Assembly (NCBI GenBank): GCA_014377425.1
Contig: JACMPQ010000020.1
Location: forward strand, 1-52,368
Direction of reading: 5' to 3'
DNA: 52,368 nucleotides
DNA from: Microbacteriaceae bacterium
GTDB taxonomy: Bacteria; Actinomycetota; Actinomycetes; Actinomycetales; Microbacteriaceae
The translations under genes were made by a program, and so were the position numbers. The notes under the pieces are model-generated. The model was given only the letters and a program-made list of their open reading frames with translations, was not told the DNA's origin and did no database searches. This document shows, piece after piece, positions 27,341-35,715 of the stretch. Each line of letters opens with the position of its first letter. The first letter of the stretch is position 1.

Positions 27341-28402
27341 GTGCAACCCCTTGAAGAATAGGTTCACGACGGTGAAGTTGAACATCACTGCGGCGAACCC
27401 GATGATCGCAAGCCATGCGGAGCGGGCTCCCCGCCAGCCGCGGGTGGCGCGGGCGTGCAGGTAGCCCGCGAAGATGGTCCAGATGATGAAGGTCCAAACC
27501 TCCTTGGTGTCCCAGCCCCAGTACCGGCCCCAGGCCCGCTCGGCCCAGATGGCACCGGCAATGAGGGTGAAGGTCCAAAAAACGAAGCCGACCACAATGA
27601 CGCGGTAGGCCAGGTTTTCGAGAACCTCCGCCTTGGGCATGGTCTGCAGGAAGCGCAGTGCCCGCGCCGGCACTCCGGCTGTTCGAGCCTGTAGGAGCTG
27701 TACGAGCGAGAGACCGGCACCGAGGGAAAAGAAAGACGTGCCGAGGATTGCTACGAAGACGTGGATAACGAGCCAGGCCGACTGCAGTGCCGGCGGCAGC
27801 GGCTTGATGTCGACGTAGAAGTTGACGGTGCCGACGCCGAGAACAATGAGCGCAAAACCGGTGATGTAGGCACCGAGAAATTTGAGGTTCTGCCAAACCT
27901 GAACCGCGATAAATACCCCGACGATGATCGCGGAGGAGGTGAGGGAGAATTCGAACATGTTCGACCACGGCACGTGACCCTGGGCCAGCCCACGAAGGAT
28001 CACGCTCGTGAGGTGAACGAGCCACGCCAGCACGGTGAGCGAGAACGCGATGCGTTCCAGTCGCAATGAGAGCGGCTGGGGTGCGCCGGACGCGGTGCTG
28101 GTACGGTCCAAAACGGCGGTGCCGCCGGAGCCAGCCGCGCGCCGAGCTGACCCCTGTGCCACTGACCCCTGCGCCACTGACCCCTGTCCCGCCAACTCGT
28201 CTGCGACTGACCCCTGCGAACGGGCCTGGTCGGAGCGCTGTGCCGAGGCGAGTTCCCCGGCCAGAAGAGGGTTTTTTTCTTTTTGCTGCTGGGCCCAAGC
28301 GGAACGCTTGGCGAGGTCGAGAGTGAAACCGATGAATGCGAGGGTATAAATTCCCATCGCCGACCACACGGCTACGACGGAGGGAAAAACGAGTTCTATC
28401 AC
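27323..28402 (-). CDS. ccsB: Cytochrome c biogenesis protein CcsB (ResC)
   Basis: Multi-helix membrane protein of 359 residues; with ResB it forms the System II synthase that carries haem outward and attaches it to apocytochrome c. The periplasmic-side WWD-type motif is WGRYWGWDTKEVWTFIIWTI, with histidines in HVFVAILG and YLHARATRG as possible haem ligands. Hydrophobic segments span most of residues 120-355. Between residues 55 and 95 there is a cytoplasmic low-complexity repeat (QGSVA, QGSVAD) encoded by a 15-bp tandem array. It is the last gene of the his-phosphatase-tlpA-ccdA-resB-ccsB operon. Confidence 0.94.
   Translation of the reverse strand: MIELVFPSVVAVWSAMGIYTLAFIGFTLDLAKRSAWAQQQKEKNPLLAGELASAQRSDQARSQGSVADELAGQGSVAQGSVAQGSARRAAGSGGTAVLDRTSTASGAPQPLSLRLERIAFSLTVLAWLVHLTSVILRGLAQGHVPWSNMFEFSLTSSAIIVGVFIAVQVWQNLKFLGAYITGFALIVLGVGTVNFYVDIKPLPPALQSAWLVIHVFVAILGTSFFSLGAGLSLVQLLQARTAGVPARALRFLQTMPKAEVLENLAYRVIVVGFVFWTFTLIAGAIWAERAWGRYWGWDTKEVWTFIIWTIFAGYLHARATRGWRGARSAWLAIIGFAAVMFNFTVVNLFFKGLHAYSGL
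28147..28221. repeat. 15-bp tandem repeat inside ccsB
   Basis: Five units of 15 bp, three clearly alike (CTGACCCCTGTGCCA, CTGACCCCTGCGCCA, CTGACCCCTGTCCCG), one diverged, then CTGACCCCTGCGAAC. They encode a five-residue repeat of the type Q-G-S-V-A in the N-terminal loop of CcsB. Confidence 0.9.
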
Positions 28403-28480
28403 CGACTCAGCCTAAGGCCGAGATGCTGCACGAGAACTGTCCGCACTGGTGCGAGGCCCGCGCCATCCGCGCATCGCGGC

Positions 28481-30331
28481 CTACGCACGCGCATCGGCGC
28501 TGGATTCTGCGACGGTAGGTTCTCCCGCGGAAAATTCTGCGTCGGTGAAGTTTGCGTCGGTGAATTTTGCGTCGGCGGAGTTTGCGTCGGCAGGTTCTGT
28601 GGCGCTGGATTCCTCATCGCTGAAGCCCGCAGCGGTGTCCGTGGGTATACCGAGACCGCGCCCGTGGCGTTCAGCAATTTCCTGCACGGCTTTCACGAGG
28701 GTCGGGTCGTCGCCGCGGGCGAGTCCGGCATATTCCAGCCGGAGTGCGCCATCGGCGGACTCACTGGCCTTCACCCACACTCGGCGCCGGGGGATAAACA
28801 GCGATGTCAGAAGGCCGCCGAGCACCAAAATGGCGAACGCCAGCACCCACGCCTGACTCGGGTCGCGGTGAATATCGAGGCTGACGAAGCGCGGAACCGA
28901 CTTTGACAAGTCGTTCACCGGGGCCTTCGGGGTTGCGTTTTCGAACGTCACCGAGCCAACGCCCCCGGGAAGTGGCGAGGTTTGCCCGGGCGACAGCTCA
29001 ATGGAGGGTGTTGCCACGTTTCGTCCTGCGATCTTCACGAGCTTGTCGGTGTTCAGCGAGTAGACCGAGCGGGGAATCCCGCCGTCGAGTCCGAGGTCGC
29101 CTGTGTAAACCTGAAGGCTCAGCACCGGATTGACCAGATCGGGATAGTTCGAAGTGGAGGCCCCGGTCATCAGCTGCGTCTTCGAGGGGTAGAAGAACCC
29201 GATCATGCCGATCTGTTTGGGCAGGGCATCCGGAACCTTGATCACACCGATCGAGGTGAGGTTGGCGTCTTGCGGCAGAAACGGAACGGCGTTATGGAAG
29301 GCGACCTTGCCACTGGCATCGCGCACGGTGATGATTGGCGCGTAGCCATTCCCCAAAAGGTATATGTCGTTTCCGCCAAGGCGAAGGGGTTCGTTTACTT
29401 TGATTTCGCCCGGGATGCCCGACGTCAATTTTCCACTGGCGTCGGGCAGGAAGGTGGTCACCTTGGCGGAGTAGTCGATGGCCATCCCGTAGGCCGCCCG
29501 ATTGGTGCGCTCGTACGAGGCCGTAAAGCTGTCGAGGCTCAATCGGTAGGGCTCCAGTGAGGTTTCGTTGAAGAAGCGTCCGGGGAGAAATGACTCGTAC
29601 GACAGCAGAACGTTGGCGAAGGAATCCCCGGCCACAATTACTTTTTGGCCACTGTAGCCAAACCCACCACCGATTCCCACCGAGATCAGCACGCCGATCA
29701 GGGCGGTGTGAAACACGAGGTTTCCGGTTTCGCGGGTGTAGCCGCGTTCCGCGCTCACCGAGAGATCCCCGGCGGCGCCGTGGAAGACCCGCACTCGATA
29801 ACCGCTCCGGCGTAATATACGTCGAGCGGCATCAATGGCAATCGCTGCGCCACCGGCGGGAACGTTGGCCGGGGCCACGTTCACCAGTTCATAGGCCTCG
29901 AGTCGCTCCAGTCGTGCCGGCGTCTGGGGAGGTTTCGCCCGCAGCGCGCGGAAGTGATGCACGGAGCGGGGGATCACGCAGCCGATGAGCGAGATGAAAA
30001 GCAGGAGGTAAATCGCGGAGAACCAAGCCGAACTGTAAACGTCGAAGGCCTGAATCGAGTCGAGGATTGGAGCAAGCCGCGGGTTGGCGGTGAAGTACTG
30101 CAGCACGCCGTTTGGGTCGGAACTACGCTGCGGCACGAGGGAGCCCGGTACGGCGCCGACCGCCAAAAGCAACAGCAGAAACAGGGCCGTGCGCATACTG
30201 GTGAGCTGTCGCCAGAAGAAGCGGACGTAGCCGACAACGCCCAGGGAGGGCTGAGTGATGGGGGCTGAACCGCGCGCCGAGTCTTTAGTGATCGGCGAAC
30301 GGGAGTCGATGTGATCAGAGGGCCGGGACAA
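28481..30331 (-). CDS. resB: Cytochrome c biogenesis protein ResB
   Basis: Membrane protein of 616 residues, partner of CcsB in System II cytochrome c maturation. Helices lie near residues 47-65 (MRTALFLLLLLAVGAVPGSL), 105-122, 215-232 and 510-530, with a large extracytoplasmic domain between the last two. FLPGRFFNETSLEPYRLSLDSF and the C-terminal AFAILVLGGLLTSLFIPRRRVWV are typical. The start codon is a TTG overlapping the ccdA end by 17 bases. The last 40 residues are an acidic repeat (A-D-A-x-F/T) encoded by 15-bp units, absent from ordinary ResB. Confidence 0.93.
   Translation of the reverse strand: MSRPSDHIDSRSPITKDSARGSAPITQPSLGVVGYVRFFWRQLTSMRTALFLLLLLAVGAVPGSLVPQRSSDPNGVLQYFTANPRLAPILDSIQAFDVYSSAWFSAIYLLLFISLIGCVIPRSVHHFRALRAKPPQTPARLERLEAYELVNVAPANVPAGGAAIAIDAARRILRRSGYRVRVFHGAAGDLSVSAERGYTRETGNLVFHTALIGVLISVGIGGGFGYSGQKVIVAGDSFANVLLSYESFLPGRFFNETSLEPYRLSLDSFTASYERTNRAAYGMAIDYSAKVTTFLPDASGKLTSGIPGEIKVNEPLRLGGNDIYLLGNGYAPIITVRDASGKVAFHNAVPFLPQDANLTSIGVIKVPDALPKQIGMIGFFYPSKTQLMTGASTSNYPDLVNPVLSLQVYTGDLGLDGGIPRSVYSLNTDKLVKIAGRNVATPSIELSPGQTSPLPGGVGSVTFENATPKAPVNDLSKSVPRFVSLDIHRDPSQAWVLAFAILVLGGLLTSLFIPRRRVWVKASESADGALRLEYAGLARGDDPTLVKAVQEIAERHGRGLGIPTDTAAGFSDEESSATEPADANSADAKFTDANFTDAEFSAGEPTVAESSADARA
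28509..28613. repeat. 15-bp tandem repeat at the 3' end of resB
   Basis: Seven 15-bp units of the type GCGTCGGTGAAGTTT / GCGTCGGTGAATTTT / GCGTCGGCGGAGTTT. On the coding strand they give a pentapeptide-like protein repeat (FTDAN, FTDAE, FSAGE) at the ResB C-terminus. Confidence 0.9.
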
Positions 30332-31058
30332 ATCCGCCGATCACCGACCCGAGGTGAGAGACGAGGGAGCGCCAAAGCCCCGACACCATAAGGAGTCCAA
30401 TGAGAATGAGCATGCTCCCACCAACAATGTTAATTGTACGAATATGGTCCTTGAGCCAAGCAACCGAACCGGTCACCCAGTTGAGGCCAAGAGCAACCAG
30501 TAAGAACGGCACCCCGAGCCCGAGGCAGTAGGCGACGCCGAGCCACACGCCCCGATCGGCCGAGGCGCCGTCGAGACTGAGGCTGAGCACGACCCCGAGG
30601 GTGGGGCCGATACAGGGTGCCCAGCCGAGGCCGAACACTATGCCTAATAGAGGCGCACCGGCGAGCCCTGTCGCCACCTTCCATCCCGGTTTAATGGTGC
30701 GCTGCAAAAAAGTGAGTTGGCCGATAAACACCAGACCCATCGTGATGACCAGCACACCAACTAGGCGGGTGATGAGGTCAAGCCACGGGGTTAGCAACAG
30801 CCCGGCGATCGAAAAAATCAAGTTGAAACTCACAAAGACAACGCTGAAGCCGAGCACGAACAGCGCTACACCCAGAAGCAACCGGCGGCGATCGGTGCGT
30901 TCGTTCACGGATGCGAGCCCGCCGATGTAGCCCAAATACCCGGGCACGAGCGGCAGCACACAGGGTGAAGCGAACGATACAAATCCCGCGGCGAGAGCGA
31001 TCGGCAGTGCGACGAGCAGGTTTCCGGAGGCGACGAGATCGCCGATGCCAGACGCCAC
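30315..31058 (-). CDS. ccdA: Cytochrome c biogenesis protein CcdA
   Basis: Six-helix thiol-disulfide membrane carrier of 247 residues that passes reducing power from cytosolic thioredoxin to the exported TlpA-like protein. The active cysteines are in FASPCVLPLVPGYLGYIGG (helix 1) and GLGWAPCIGPTLGVVL (helix 4), each followed by proline-rich turns as in the DsbD/CcdA family. The GTG start overlaps the tlpA stop (TAGTG). It is the middle gene of the cytochrome c operon. Confidence 0.95.
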   Translation of the reverse strand: MASGIGDLVASGNLLVALPIALAAGFVSFASPCVLPLVPGYLGYIGGLASVNERTDRRRLLLGVALFVLGFSVVFVSFNLIFSIAGLLLTPWLDLITRLVGVLVITMGLVFIGQLTFLQRTIKPGWKVATGLAGAPLLGIVFGLGWAPCIGPTLGVVLSLSLDGASADRGVWLGVAYCLGLGVPFLLVALGLNWVTGSVAWLKDHIRTINIVGGSMLILIGLLMVSGLWRSLVSHLGSVIGGFVPAL

Positions 31059-31651
31059 TAATCACCCTCCTTGATGAGGTCCGAAATCAGGGTGTCCAGG
31101 ATGGAGCGACCCTGAAGCTCACCCAAAATGCGGGCCGCGACTCGGCCCTTCTTGTCGAGCACGAAGGTGGTCGGCACGGCGTTGGGGGAAATGCTCCCGG
31201 CGAAGGCGAGGCGCACGGTGCCGGTTTGCCCGTCGAGCACCGAGGGGTAGCTGATGCCGAAGGTGCGGGCGAAGGCGAGTGAGGTGTCGGCCGTGTCGTA
31301 GATATTGACCCCGACGAAAGAGGCACCCTTGTCGCGATATTTCGTCGACAGCGCCTCAAGGTCTGGTGCTTCGGAACGGCAGGGCGCACACACCGAATAC
31401 CAGAAATTCACGACCACCACCTGCCCCGGAAAGTCGGAACGATTGAGAGTGGTTCCGGTGTCGGTGGTTCCGGTGAAGACGATCGGGGCGGCGCGATCAG
31501 CTTTGGCAACTTCCACCAGCCCGCTGCCCGAAATATAGTTCTTAGTTCCACCCTTGAGATAGTCCTGCGCCAGCGGGTCGTTGCTGCAGCCGGCCAGAGC
31601 CAGCATCGTGAGTGCTGCGGCGACGACGGCCGTAACCATCCGGCGCGTCAT
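31058..31651 (-). CDS. TlpA/ResA-like thioredoxin lipoprotein
   Basis: Exported thiol reductase of 197 residues that reduces the CXXCH cysteines of apocytochrome c before haem attachment. The signal peptide ends in the lipobox LALAGC (cysteine about residue 22), so it should be lipid-anchored outside the membrane. The thioredoxin domain has VVVVNFWYSVCAPCRSEAPDLE with the CAPC active site and the cis-proline in AVPTTFVLDKKGRV. It overlaps the upstream phosphatase gene by four bases (ATGA) and the downstream ccdA by one, so all are coupled. Confidence 0.93.
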   Translation of the reverse strand: MTRRMVTAVVAAALTMLALAGCSNDPLAQDYLKGGTKNYISGSGLVEVAKADRAAPIVFTGTTDTGTTLNRSDFPGQVVVVNFWYSVCAPCRSEAPDLEALSTKYRDKGASFVGVNIYDTADTSLAFARTFGISYPSVLDGQTGTVRLAFAGSISPNAVPTTFVLDKKGRVAARILGELQGRSILDTLISDLIKEGD

Positions 31652-32304
31652 ACCGCACCCGAATCGATCGCGGTGGCCAATAGCGGCAGGGCCGGTTCGG
31701 CATAGTTGACCTCGCGATAGCGGGATGCTCCGGATGCCGCATCCGTCACTCGCTCAAAAGTGGTGATGCTCGACAGCGTGCAGCGACGCAGGCGTGGGTC
31801 ATGCCAGAGGTGCTTGCCGGCCACCGAGCGCTGCACCATCACGATGGGCATTTGGTGACTGACAAGCACGGCTTCTCCGGTTTCGGTTGACTCCCACGCG
31901 GAATCGAGCGCCGCGAGCATCCGGCTGGCGACACTCACAAAGGGCTCGCCCCAGCTCGGGCGGAACGGGTTGATGATCCACGGCCAGATTGCGGGCTTGG
32001 TGAGCACCGCCGGTCCAAACTCGAAGGTCTTGCCCTCGAAGCGGTTGGACGGCTCGATCAGGCGGTCCTCGGTGGTGATTTCGAGCCCGAAGCCGGCGGC
32101 CCAGGGAGCTGCCGATTCCTGTGCGCGTTGCAGGGGGCTGGCGAAGAGAGCGGTGACGGGTCGCGCAGCGAGGTGTTCTGCCGCGGTCTCGGCCATCCGT
32201 TGCCCGAGTTCGGAGAGATGAAAACCGGGAATGCGTCCGTAGAGAATTCCGGTGGGGTTGTAGACCTCACCATGGCGAACGAGGTGAAGAAGGGAGGCTA
32301 CCAC
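31648..32304 (-). CDS. Histidine phosphatase family protein
   Basis: Phosphoglycerate-mutase-like phosphatase of 218 residues. The catalytic RHG motif is HLVRHGEVYNP at the N-terminus; ALFASPLQRAQESAAP follows with the second arginine, and VLVSHQMPIVMVQ carries the second histidine. Substrate unknown; members act on small phosphometabolites or proteins. It opens the cytochrome c maturation operon, an arrangement widely shared among actinobacteria, but a role in that process has not been shown to my knowledge. Confidence 0.9.
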   Translation of the reverse strand: MVASLLHLVRHGEVYNPTGILYGRIPGFHLSELGQRMAETAAEHLAARPVTALFASPLQRAQESAAPWAAGFGLEITTEDRLIEPSNRFEGKTFEFGPAVLTKPAIWPWIINPFRPSWGEPFVSVASRMLAALDSAWESTETGEAVLVSHQMPIVMVQRSVAGKHLWHDPRLRRCTLSSITTFERVTDAASGASRYREVNYAEPALPLLATAIDSGAV

Positions 32305-32440
32305 CTCTCTATTCTACGTTTCGACCGACAACCCGATCACCGATCCGGCCCGCGCACGATATGAAATTGCCCTGTATTTGCACGCCAGAAGCGCCGACCG
32401 CGCCGCCCGCGAGGAGCCCCGGCGCTAAACTTGCCGCATT

Positions 32441-33751
32441 GTGAACAAACGTACCCTCATCAAAGATCTTGCTGCCTCCACTGACGGACCGGTTTCGGTT
32501 TCCGGTTGGGTAGAAACCGTTCGTGATCAAAAAAAGGTGCAATTCGTTGTGCTTCGTGACGAATCGGGCGCCGTTCAACTGGTGAACCCTCGCGGCGAAG
32601 AGGCGGATGCCGTCTCCGACACCATCTCGGCGCTCAGTCAGGGCAGCTTCCTCACCGCCACAGGCGAACTCAAGCACGACGAGCGCGTGAAGCTCGGCGG
32701 GGTGGAGATCAAGCTCGCAGCGCTGGATGTCGCTTCCTTCGCCATTGCGGAGACGCCGATCGCCGACGACTCCGGGGTCGACAAGCGCATGGACTGGCGC
32801 TTTCTCGACCTCCGCGTTCCCAAGAACGCTCTCATCTTCAAGATTCAGACCACCCTCGAGCACGCCTGGCGCACCTATTGGGTCGACAACGACTTCATCG
32901 AGCTGCACACGCCCAAGCTGATGGCGAGTGCGAGCGAGTCCAAGGCCGAACTGTTCAAGGTTGAGTACTTTGATGGCGCCGCCTACCTCGCGCAGAGCCC
33001 GCAGTTCTTCAAGCAGATGGCGCAGCCGGCCGGATTCGGCAAAATTTTCGAGGTCGGCCCCGCCTTCCGTGCCGACCCGAGCTTCACCAGCCGCCATGCC
33101 ACCGAGTTCACCAGCGTCGACAGCGAGATCAGCTGGATCGACAGCCACGAAGACGTCATGAAGCTGCACGAGGAGCTTCTCGTGGTGGGTTTCCAGGCGG
33201 TTAAAGACAAGCACGGCACCGAAATTGAGGCCTTCTGGGGGCTCGAAGTTACCGTGCCGACCCTGCCGTTTCCGCGAATCCCGCTTGCCGAGGCGAAGCA
33301 GATCATCGCCGACCGCGGCTACGAGGTGCCGCGCAGCGACGACGACATGGACCCGGAGGGCGAGCGCCAGATTGCAGCCTACGTGCAGGAAACCTACGGG
33401 CACGAGTTCGTTTTTCTCACCGACTACGCCTCTAGTATCCGACCGTTTTATCACATGCGCCACGCGGATGACGCGAGCCTCACCAACAGCTACGACCTCA
33501 TCTTCAACGGGGTGGAAATCTCCACCGGGGCCCAGCGCGAGCACCGCATCGACGTGCTCGTGGAGCAGGCCAAAGCGAAGGGACTCGACCCGGAGGAACT
33601 CGACTTCTACCTCGACTTCTTCCGCTACGGCGTACCGCCGCACGGCGGTTTCGGCATGGGGCTCAGCCGCGTGCTGATGCTCATGCTGCACCTGCCGAAC
33701 CTGCGCGAGGCAACCTATCTGTTCCGTGGGCCGACCCGCCTGCTGCCCTAG
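32441..33751 (+). CDS. aspS: Aspartate-tRNA ligase, archaeal/eukaryotic-type
   Basis: Class II aminoacyl-tRNA synthetase of 436 residues. An N-terminal OB fold (about 15-105) is followed by the catalytic core: motif 1 around FIELHTPKLMASASESKAELF, motif 2 FEVGPAFRADPSFTSRHATEFT, and motif 3 GFGMGLSRVLMLML. It lacks the large GAD insertion of bacterial AspRS (about 590 residues) and matches the short archaeal form, which often charges tRNA-Asn as well and then needs GatCAB. The SRHATEFT stretch favours aspartate over asparagine specificity, but AsnRS is the alternative to exclude. Start GTG. A strong hairpin follows. Confidence 0.88.
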   Translation: MNKRTLIKDLAASTDGPVSVSGWVETVRDQKKVQFVVLRDESGAVQLVNPRGEEADAVSDTISALSQGSFLTATGELKHDERVKLGGVEIKLAALDVASFAIAETPIADDSGVDKRMDWRFLDLRVPKNALIFKIQTTLEHAWRTYWVDNDFIELHTPKLMASASESKAELFKVEYFDGAAYLAQSPQFFKQMAQPAGFGKIFEVGPAFRADPSFTSRHATEFTSVDSEISWIDSHEDVMKLHEELLVVGFQAVKDKHGTEIEAFWGLEVTVPTLPFPRIPLAEAKQIIADRGYEVPRSDDDMDPEGERQIAAYVQETYGHEFVFLTDYASSIRPFYHMRHADDASLTNSYDLIFNGVEISTGAQREHRIDVLVEQAKAKGLDPEELDFYLDFFRYGVPPHGGFGMGLSRVLMLMLHLPNLREATYLFRGPTRLLP

Positions 33752-33767
33752 CCCTTTTGCGGGCTCC

Positions 33768-33797
33768 GGGGTGCTCCGTCGAAACGTGGAGCACCCC
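33768..33797 (+). terminator. Hairpin downstream of aspS
   Basis: GGGGTGCTCC and GGAGCACCCC form a perfect 10-bp stem, 16 bases after the aspS stop, with a 10-base loop. No T run follows; it may terminate weakly or protect the transcript end. Confidence 0.6.
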
Positions 33798-33830
33798 CGC
33801 CGTTTGCGCCTAACTGCTACCGTGGCCCAC

Positions 33831-34415
33831 ATGAGCAGCAATCAAACCCCAGACGCCCGCACCGCCGCTATCGAAGCCGGAGAGGCCCTCCTCGCCCTCG
33901 TTCGCCTGCACGTCGACCTCATCAAGAGTGGAAAAGAGATCGACGACGCCGCCGAAGAAATCGACCGCGACCTGTGGGATGCCGTGGCCGCCTACGGTGA
34001 TGCCCTCGACGAGCTGTACGAGGATGAAGACGACGACGACGAGGAAGACGACGAGCCGAAAGAGCTCACCTTCACCGTGCGAACCCGTTACGACTACACC
34101 GTCATCGACGAGAAGGCGTTCCTCGCCGCCGGAACCGGAATTGGCGGTGCCGTTGAGGCCCTGCTGCAGAGCGCCGGTGGACGCGTTCTCCCCGCGCTTG
34201 AGGTCGACTCGCTCGAAACCGGTAGCGGTCTAATCACGGTGCACCTCAACGAGGAGCTTCTTGAGGTCGCCGACTTCGAGGGTGCCGAGGAGCCCACCGA
34301 CCTGCTGTTGGTTGACCCCGACGAGTCCCTTCAGTGGGTGCTGAACGAGCCCGTCTACGGTTCGCGTGCCGAGGCTGAAGCCGCCGCTCGCGATGCAGGC
34401 GCGGTCGCCGAGTAA
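33831..34415 (+). CDS. Acidic hypothetical protein
   Basis: A 194-residue protein I cannot assign. Residues 1-60 look helical (ALLALVRLHVDLIKSGKEID); residues about 64-75 are almost all Asp/Glu; then comes a more globular region (ELTFTVRTRYDYTVIDEKAF). No signal or membrane helix. The ATG at 33831 follows the aspS hairpin; the longer frame from 33726 would overlap aspS. Such strongly acidic proteins are common in Microbacteriaceae. It ends at a bidirectional terminator. Confidence 0.75.
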   Translation: MSSNQTPDARTAAIEAGEALLALVRLHVDLIKSGKEIDDAAEEIDRDLWDAVAAYGDALDELYEDEDDDDEEDDEPKELTFTVRTRYDYTVIDEKAFLAAGTGIGGAVEALLQSAGGRVLPALEVDSLETGSGLITVHLNEELLEVADFEGAEEPTDLLLVDPDESLQWVLNEPVYGSRAEAEAAARDAGAVAE

Positions 34416-34430
34416 CACTTCCTCCTGACC

Positions 34431-34473
34431 GACCAAAGGCCGCCCTTGGATCATCCGGGAGCGGCCTTTGGTC
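34431..34473. terminator. Strong inverted repeat terminating two convergent genes
   Basis: GACCAAAGGCCGC (34431-34443) pairs perfectly over 13 bp with GCGGCCTTTGGTC (34461-34473). It lies between the acidic protein gene and the convergent Dabb gene. No long T run, but the AAA/TTT within the arms makes it plausible in both directions. Confidence 0.7.
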
Positions 34474-34503
34474 GTACGGTGTTACCGAGATTTAACAGGT
34501 GGT

Positions 34504-34803
34504 TCAGATTTCAAAATCAACCACTGCCCGTGCCGACACGAGCGGCACGATAATCTTCACCACACGCTGGTGCTCGGGATGATCAATGTAGCTCTGCAGA
34601 GCTGCCTCATCGGCATAGTCGGCCACCAGCACCACATCCCAGTTCTTCGGCACTGCGGTCGAGTTTGTCGAGACCGTCAAGCTCAAAATCTCGGGAATGT
34701 GCGGCAGCAGGCTGGTTAGCGCCGAGCGAATCGTGGCGACATCTCGCTCCTTCGTGGCGCTGTCGTCGGCGGCAAGTTTCCACATAACGATGTGTCTCAG
34801 CAT
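34504..34803 (-). CDS. Dabb (stress-responsive alpha/beta barrel) domain protein
   Basis: A 99-residue dimeric alpha/beta-barrel protein of unknown role. The family pattern is MLRHIVMWKLA at the start, then HIPEILSLTVSTNSTAVPKN, DVVLVADYADEAALQSYIDH and the ending HQRVVKIIVPLVSARAVVDFE. The ATG at 34801-34803 has AAAGGGG upstream, so the longer frame to 34887 is not used. Some homologues act in stress or polyketide metabolism; nothing here decides it. It follows the glutaredoxin-like gene by 29 bp on the same strand. Confidence 0.88.
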   Translation of the reverse strand: MLRHIVMWKLAADDSATKERDVATIRSALTSLLPHIPEILSLTVSTNSTAVPKNWDVVLVADYADEAALQSYIDHPEHQRVVKIIVPLVSARAVVDFEI

Positions 34804-34832
34804 GGCTAAACCCCTTTTTGTCATGACGTGCG

Positions 34833-35108
34833 CTAATTTGCGGCCGCAATCAGCGCGGCCTGAAGTCGTTCCGGATCGATCCGCCACTGATTGTGCACCC
34901 GACCGTTGATGAGCACCACCGGAATTTCCTCGATGTACTCAGCGAGAAGTGCCGGGTCGTCGAGAATCGACAGCTCGGCGAAACTAATTTCGCCCCGAAC
35001 GGATGCGGTGTAGCTCAGTCTCGCGAGAACATCCAGCACCACAACCCGCGCATCGTCGCACAGGTGACAGCCCGGTTTTGTGAGCAGGGTGACGGATGTT
35101 TCGGGCAC
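34833..35108 (-). CDS. Glutaredoxin-family protein
   Basis: A 91-residue thioredoxin-fold protein of the actinobacterial glutaredoxin-like family (DUF836 type). The redox centre is TKPGCHLCDDAR with a CxxC, and the cis-proline is in IEEIPVVLINGRV; the C-terminal RIDPERLQAALIAAAN is typical. It probably uses mycothiol or thioredoxin reductase rather than glutathione in this clade (inference). It lies between a terminator and the Dabb gene. Confidence 0.9.
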   Translation of the reverse strand: MPETSVTLLTKPGCHLCDDARVVVLDVLARLSYTASVRGEISFAELSILDDPALLAEYIEEIPVVLINGRVHNQWRIDPERLQAALIAAAN

Positions 35109-35128
35109 GCCCCCGAGCCTAGGGCAGC

Positions 35129-35158
35129 AAAAAACGCCGAGCCCGTGGGCTCGACGTT
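35129..35158 (-). terminator. Intrinsic terminator of the bS22 transcript
   Basis: On the minus strand, CGAGCCC and GGGCTCG form a stem extended by AACG/CGTT, followed by TTTTTT (35129-35134). A textbook intrinsic terminator 21 bases after the bS22 stop. Confidence 0.88.
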
Positions 35159-35179
35159 CGATGCACTGCGTTGTGGCGC

Positions 35180-35278
35180 TTACTTCTTGTTGCGACGCTG
35201 ATGACGCGTCTTGCGCAACAGCTTGCGATGCTTCTTCTTCGCCATACGCTTGCGACGCTTTTTGATTACGGAGCCCAT
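35180..35278 (-). CDS. Small ribosomal protein bS22 (32 residues, AURKAIP1/COX24-like)
   Basis: A very basic 32-residue protein: [18 protein letters not shown], then [13 protein letters not shown]. This matches the tiny actinobacterial 30S protein bS22 described in mycobacteria, next to the decoding region of the ribosome. It is too short for usual ORF cut-offs. The ATG at 35276-35278 is preceded by GTGAGG at about the right distance, and an intrinsic terminator follows. The linkage bS22 - BldC-like - proC is the same as in Mycobacterium (Rv0500-Rv0500B region), which adds support. Confidence 0.92.
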   Translation of the reverse strand: MGSVIKKRRKRMAKKKHRKLLRKTRHQRRNKK

Positions 35279-35416
35279 ATTAACCTCACTGATTCTTGAA
35301 CGGTTCACCGGGTCCGTTCAGAACCTCGGAAAATTACCTCGGGACAGTCTATCCCCCGCTGGGGGCAAAGCTGCGGCCACGAGTGCTTCAGCCGTTGGGC
35401 GGTGCAACGGCCGAGG

Positions 35417-35632
35417 TCATCCGGTTTCGGTTATCGGCGAATCGATGATCGCGCGCACGGCAGATTCGAGCACACGAAACGACCGACCGAATCGAATGGC
35501 GGGAAGCTCTCCCGAGTGTACGAGCCGGTACACGGTCATCCTCGATACCCGCATCATGTCGGCAACTTCCGCAACGGTCAAAAACTTCACCTCGGCGAAC
35601 TCGGCCAGGTCTCGGGGCATCGCTGTTTCCAT
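35417..35632 (-). CDS. BldC-family helix-turn-helix regulator
   Basis: A 71-residue MerR-like DNA-binding protein. The domain reads EVKFLTVAEVADMMRVSRMTVYRLVHSGELPAIRFGRSFRVLESAV, close to BldC of Streptomyces and the homologue beside proC in mycobacteria. BldC binds direct repeats cooperatively and controls development genes there; its targets in a non-sporulating relative are unknown. Two starts are possible, the ATG at 35632 or that at 35620 (MPRDLAEF). It precedes bS22 on the same strand by 138 bp. Confidence 0.92.
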   Translation of the reverse strand: METAMPRDLAEFAEVKFLTVAEVADMMRVSRMTVYRLVHSGELPAIRFGRSFRVLESAVRAIIDSPITETG

Positions 35633-35715
35633 TCCTGACCGTTCGCTCCGGCCAATTCCCGGCCCGGCCGCCCCTCGTCCCGGTTACGGGTGTGACAGGA
35701 GTGCTGTTTCAGAGG

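Noticed and set aside
26772-28367. A 531-residue minus-strand protein across menC and ccsB
   Set aside because: It runs antisense to menC and in the wrong phase of ccsB; it is Arg/Pro/Ser-rich and matches no family, typical of shadow frames in high-GC DNA.
32309-33841. A 510-residue minus-strand protein opposite aspS
   Set aside because: It is the antisense reading of a clear aspartyl-tRNA synthetase gene, with composition shaped by that gene.
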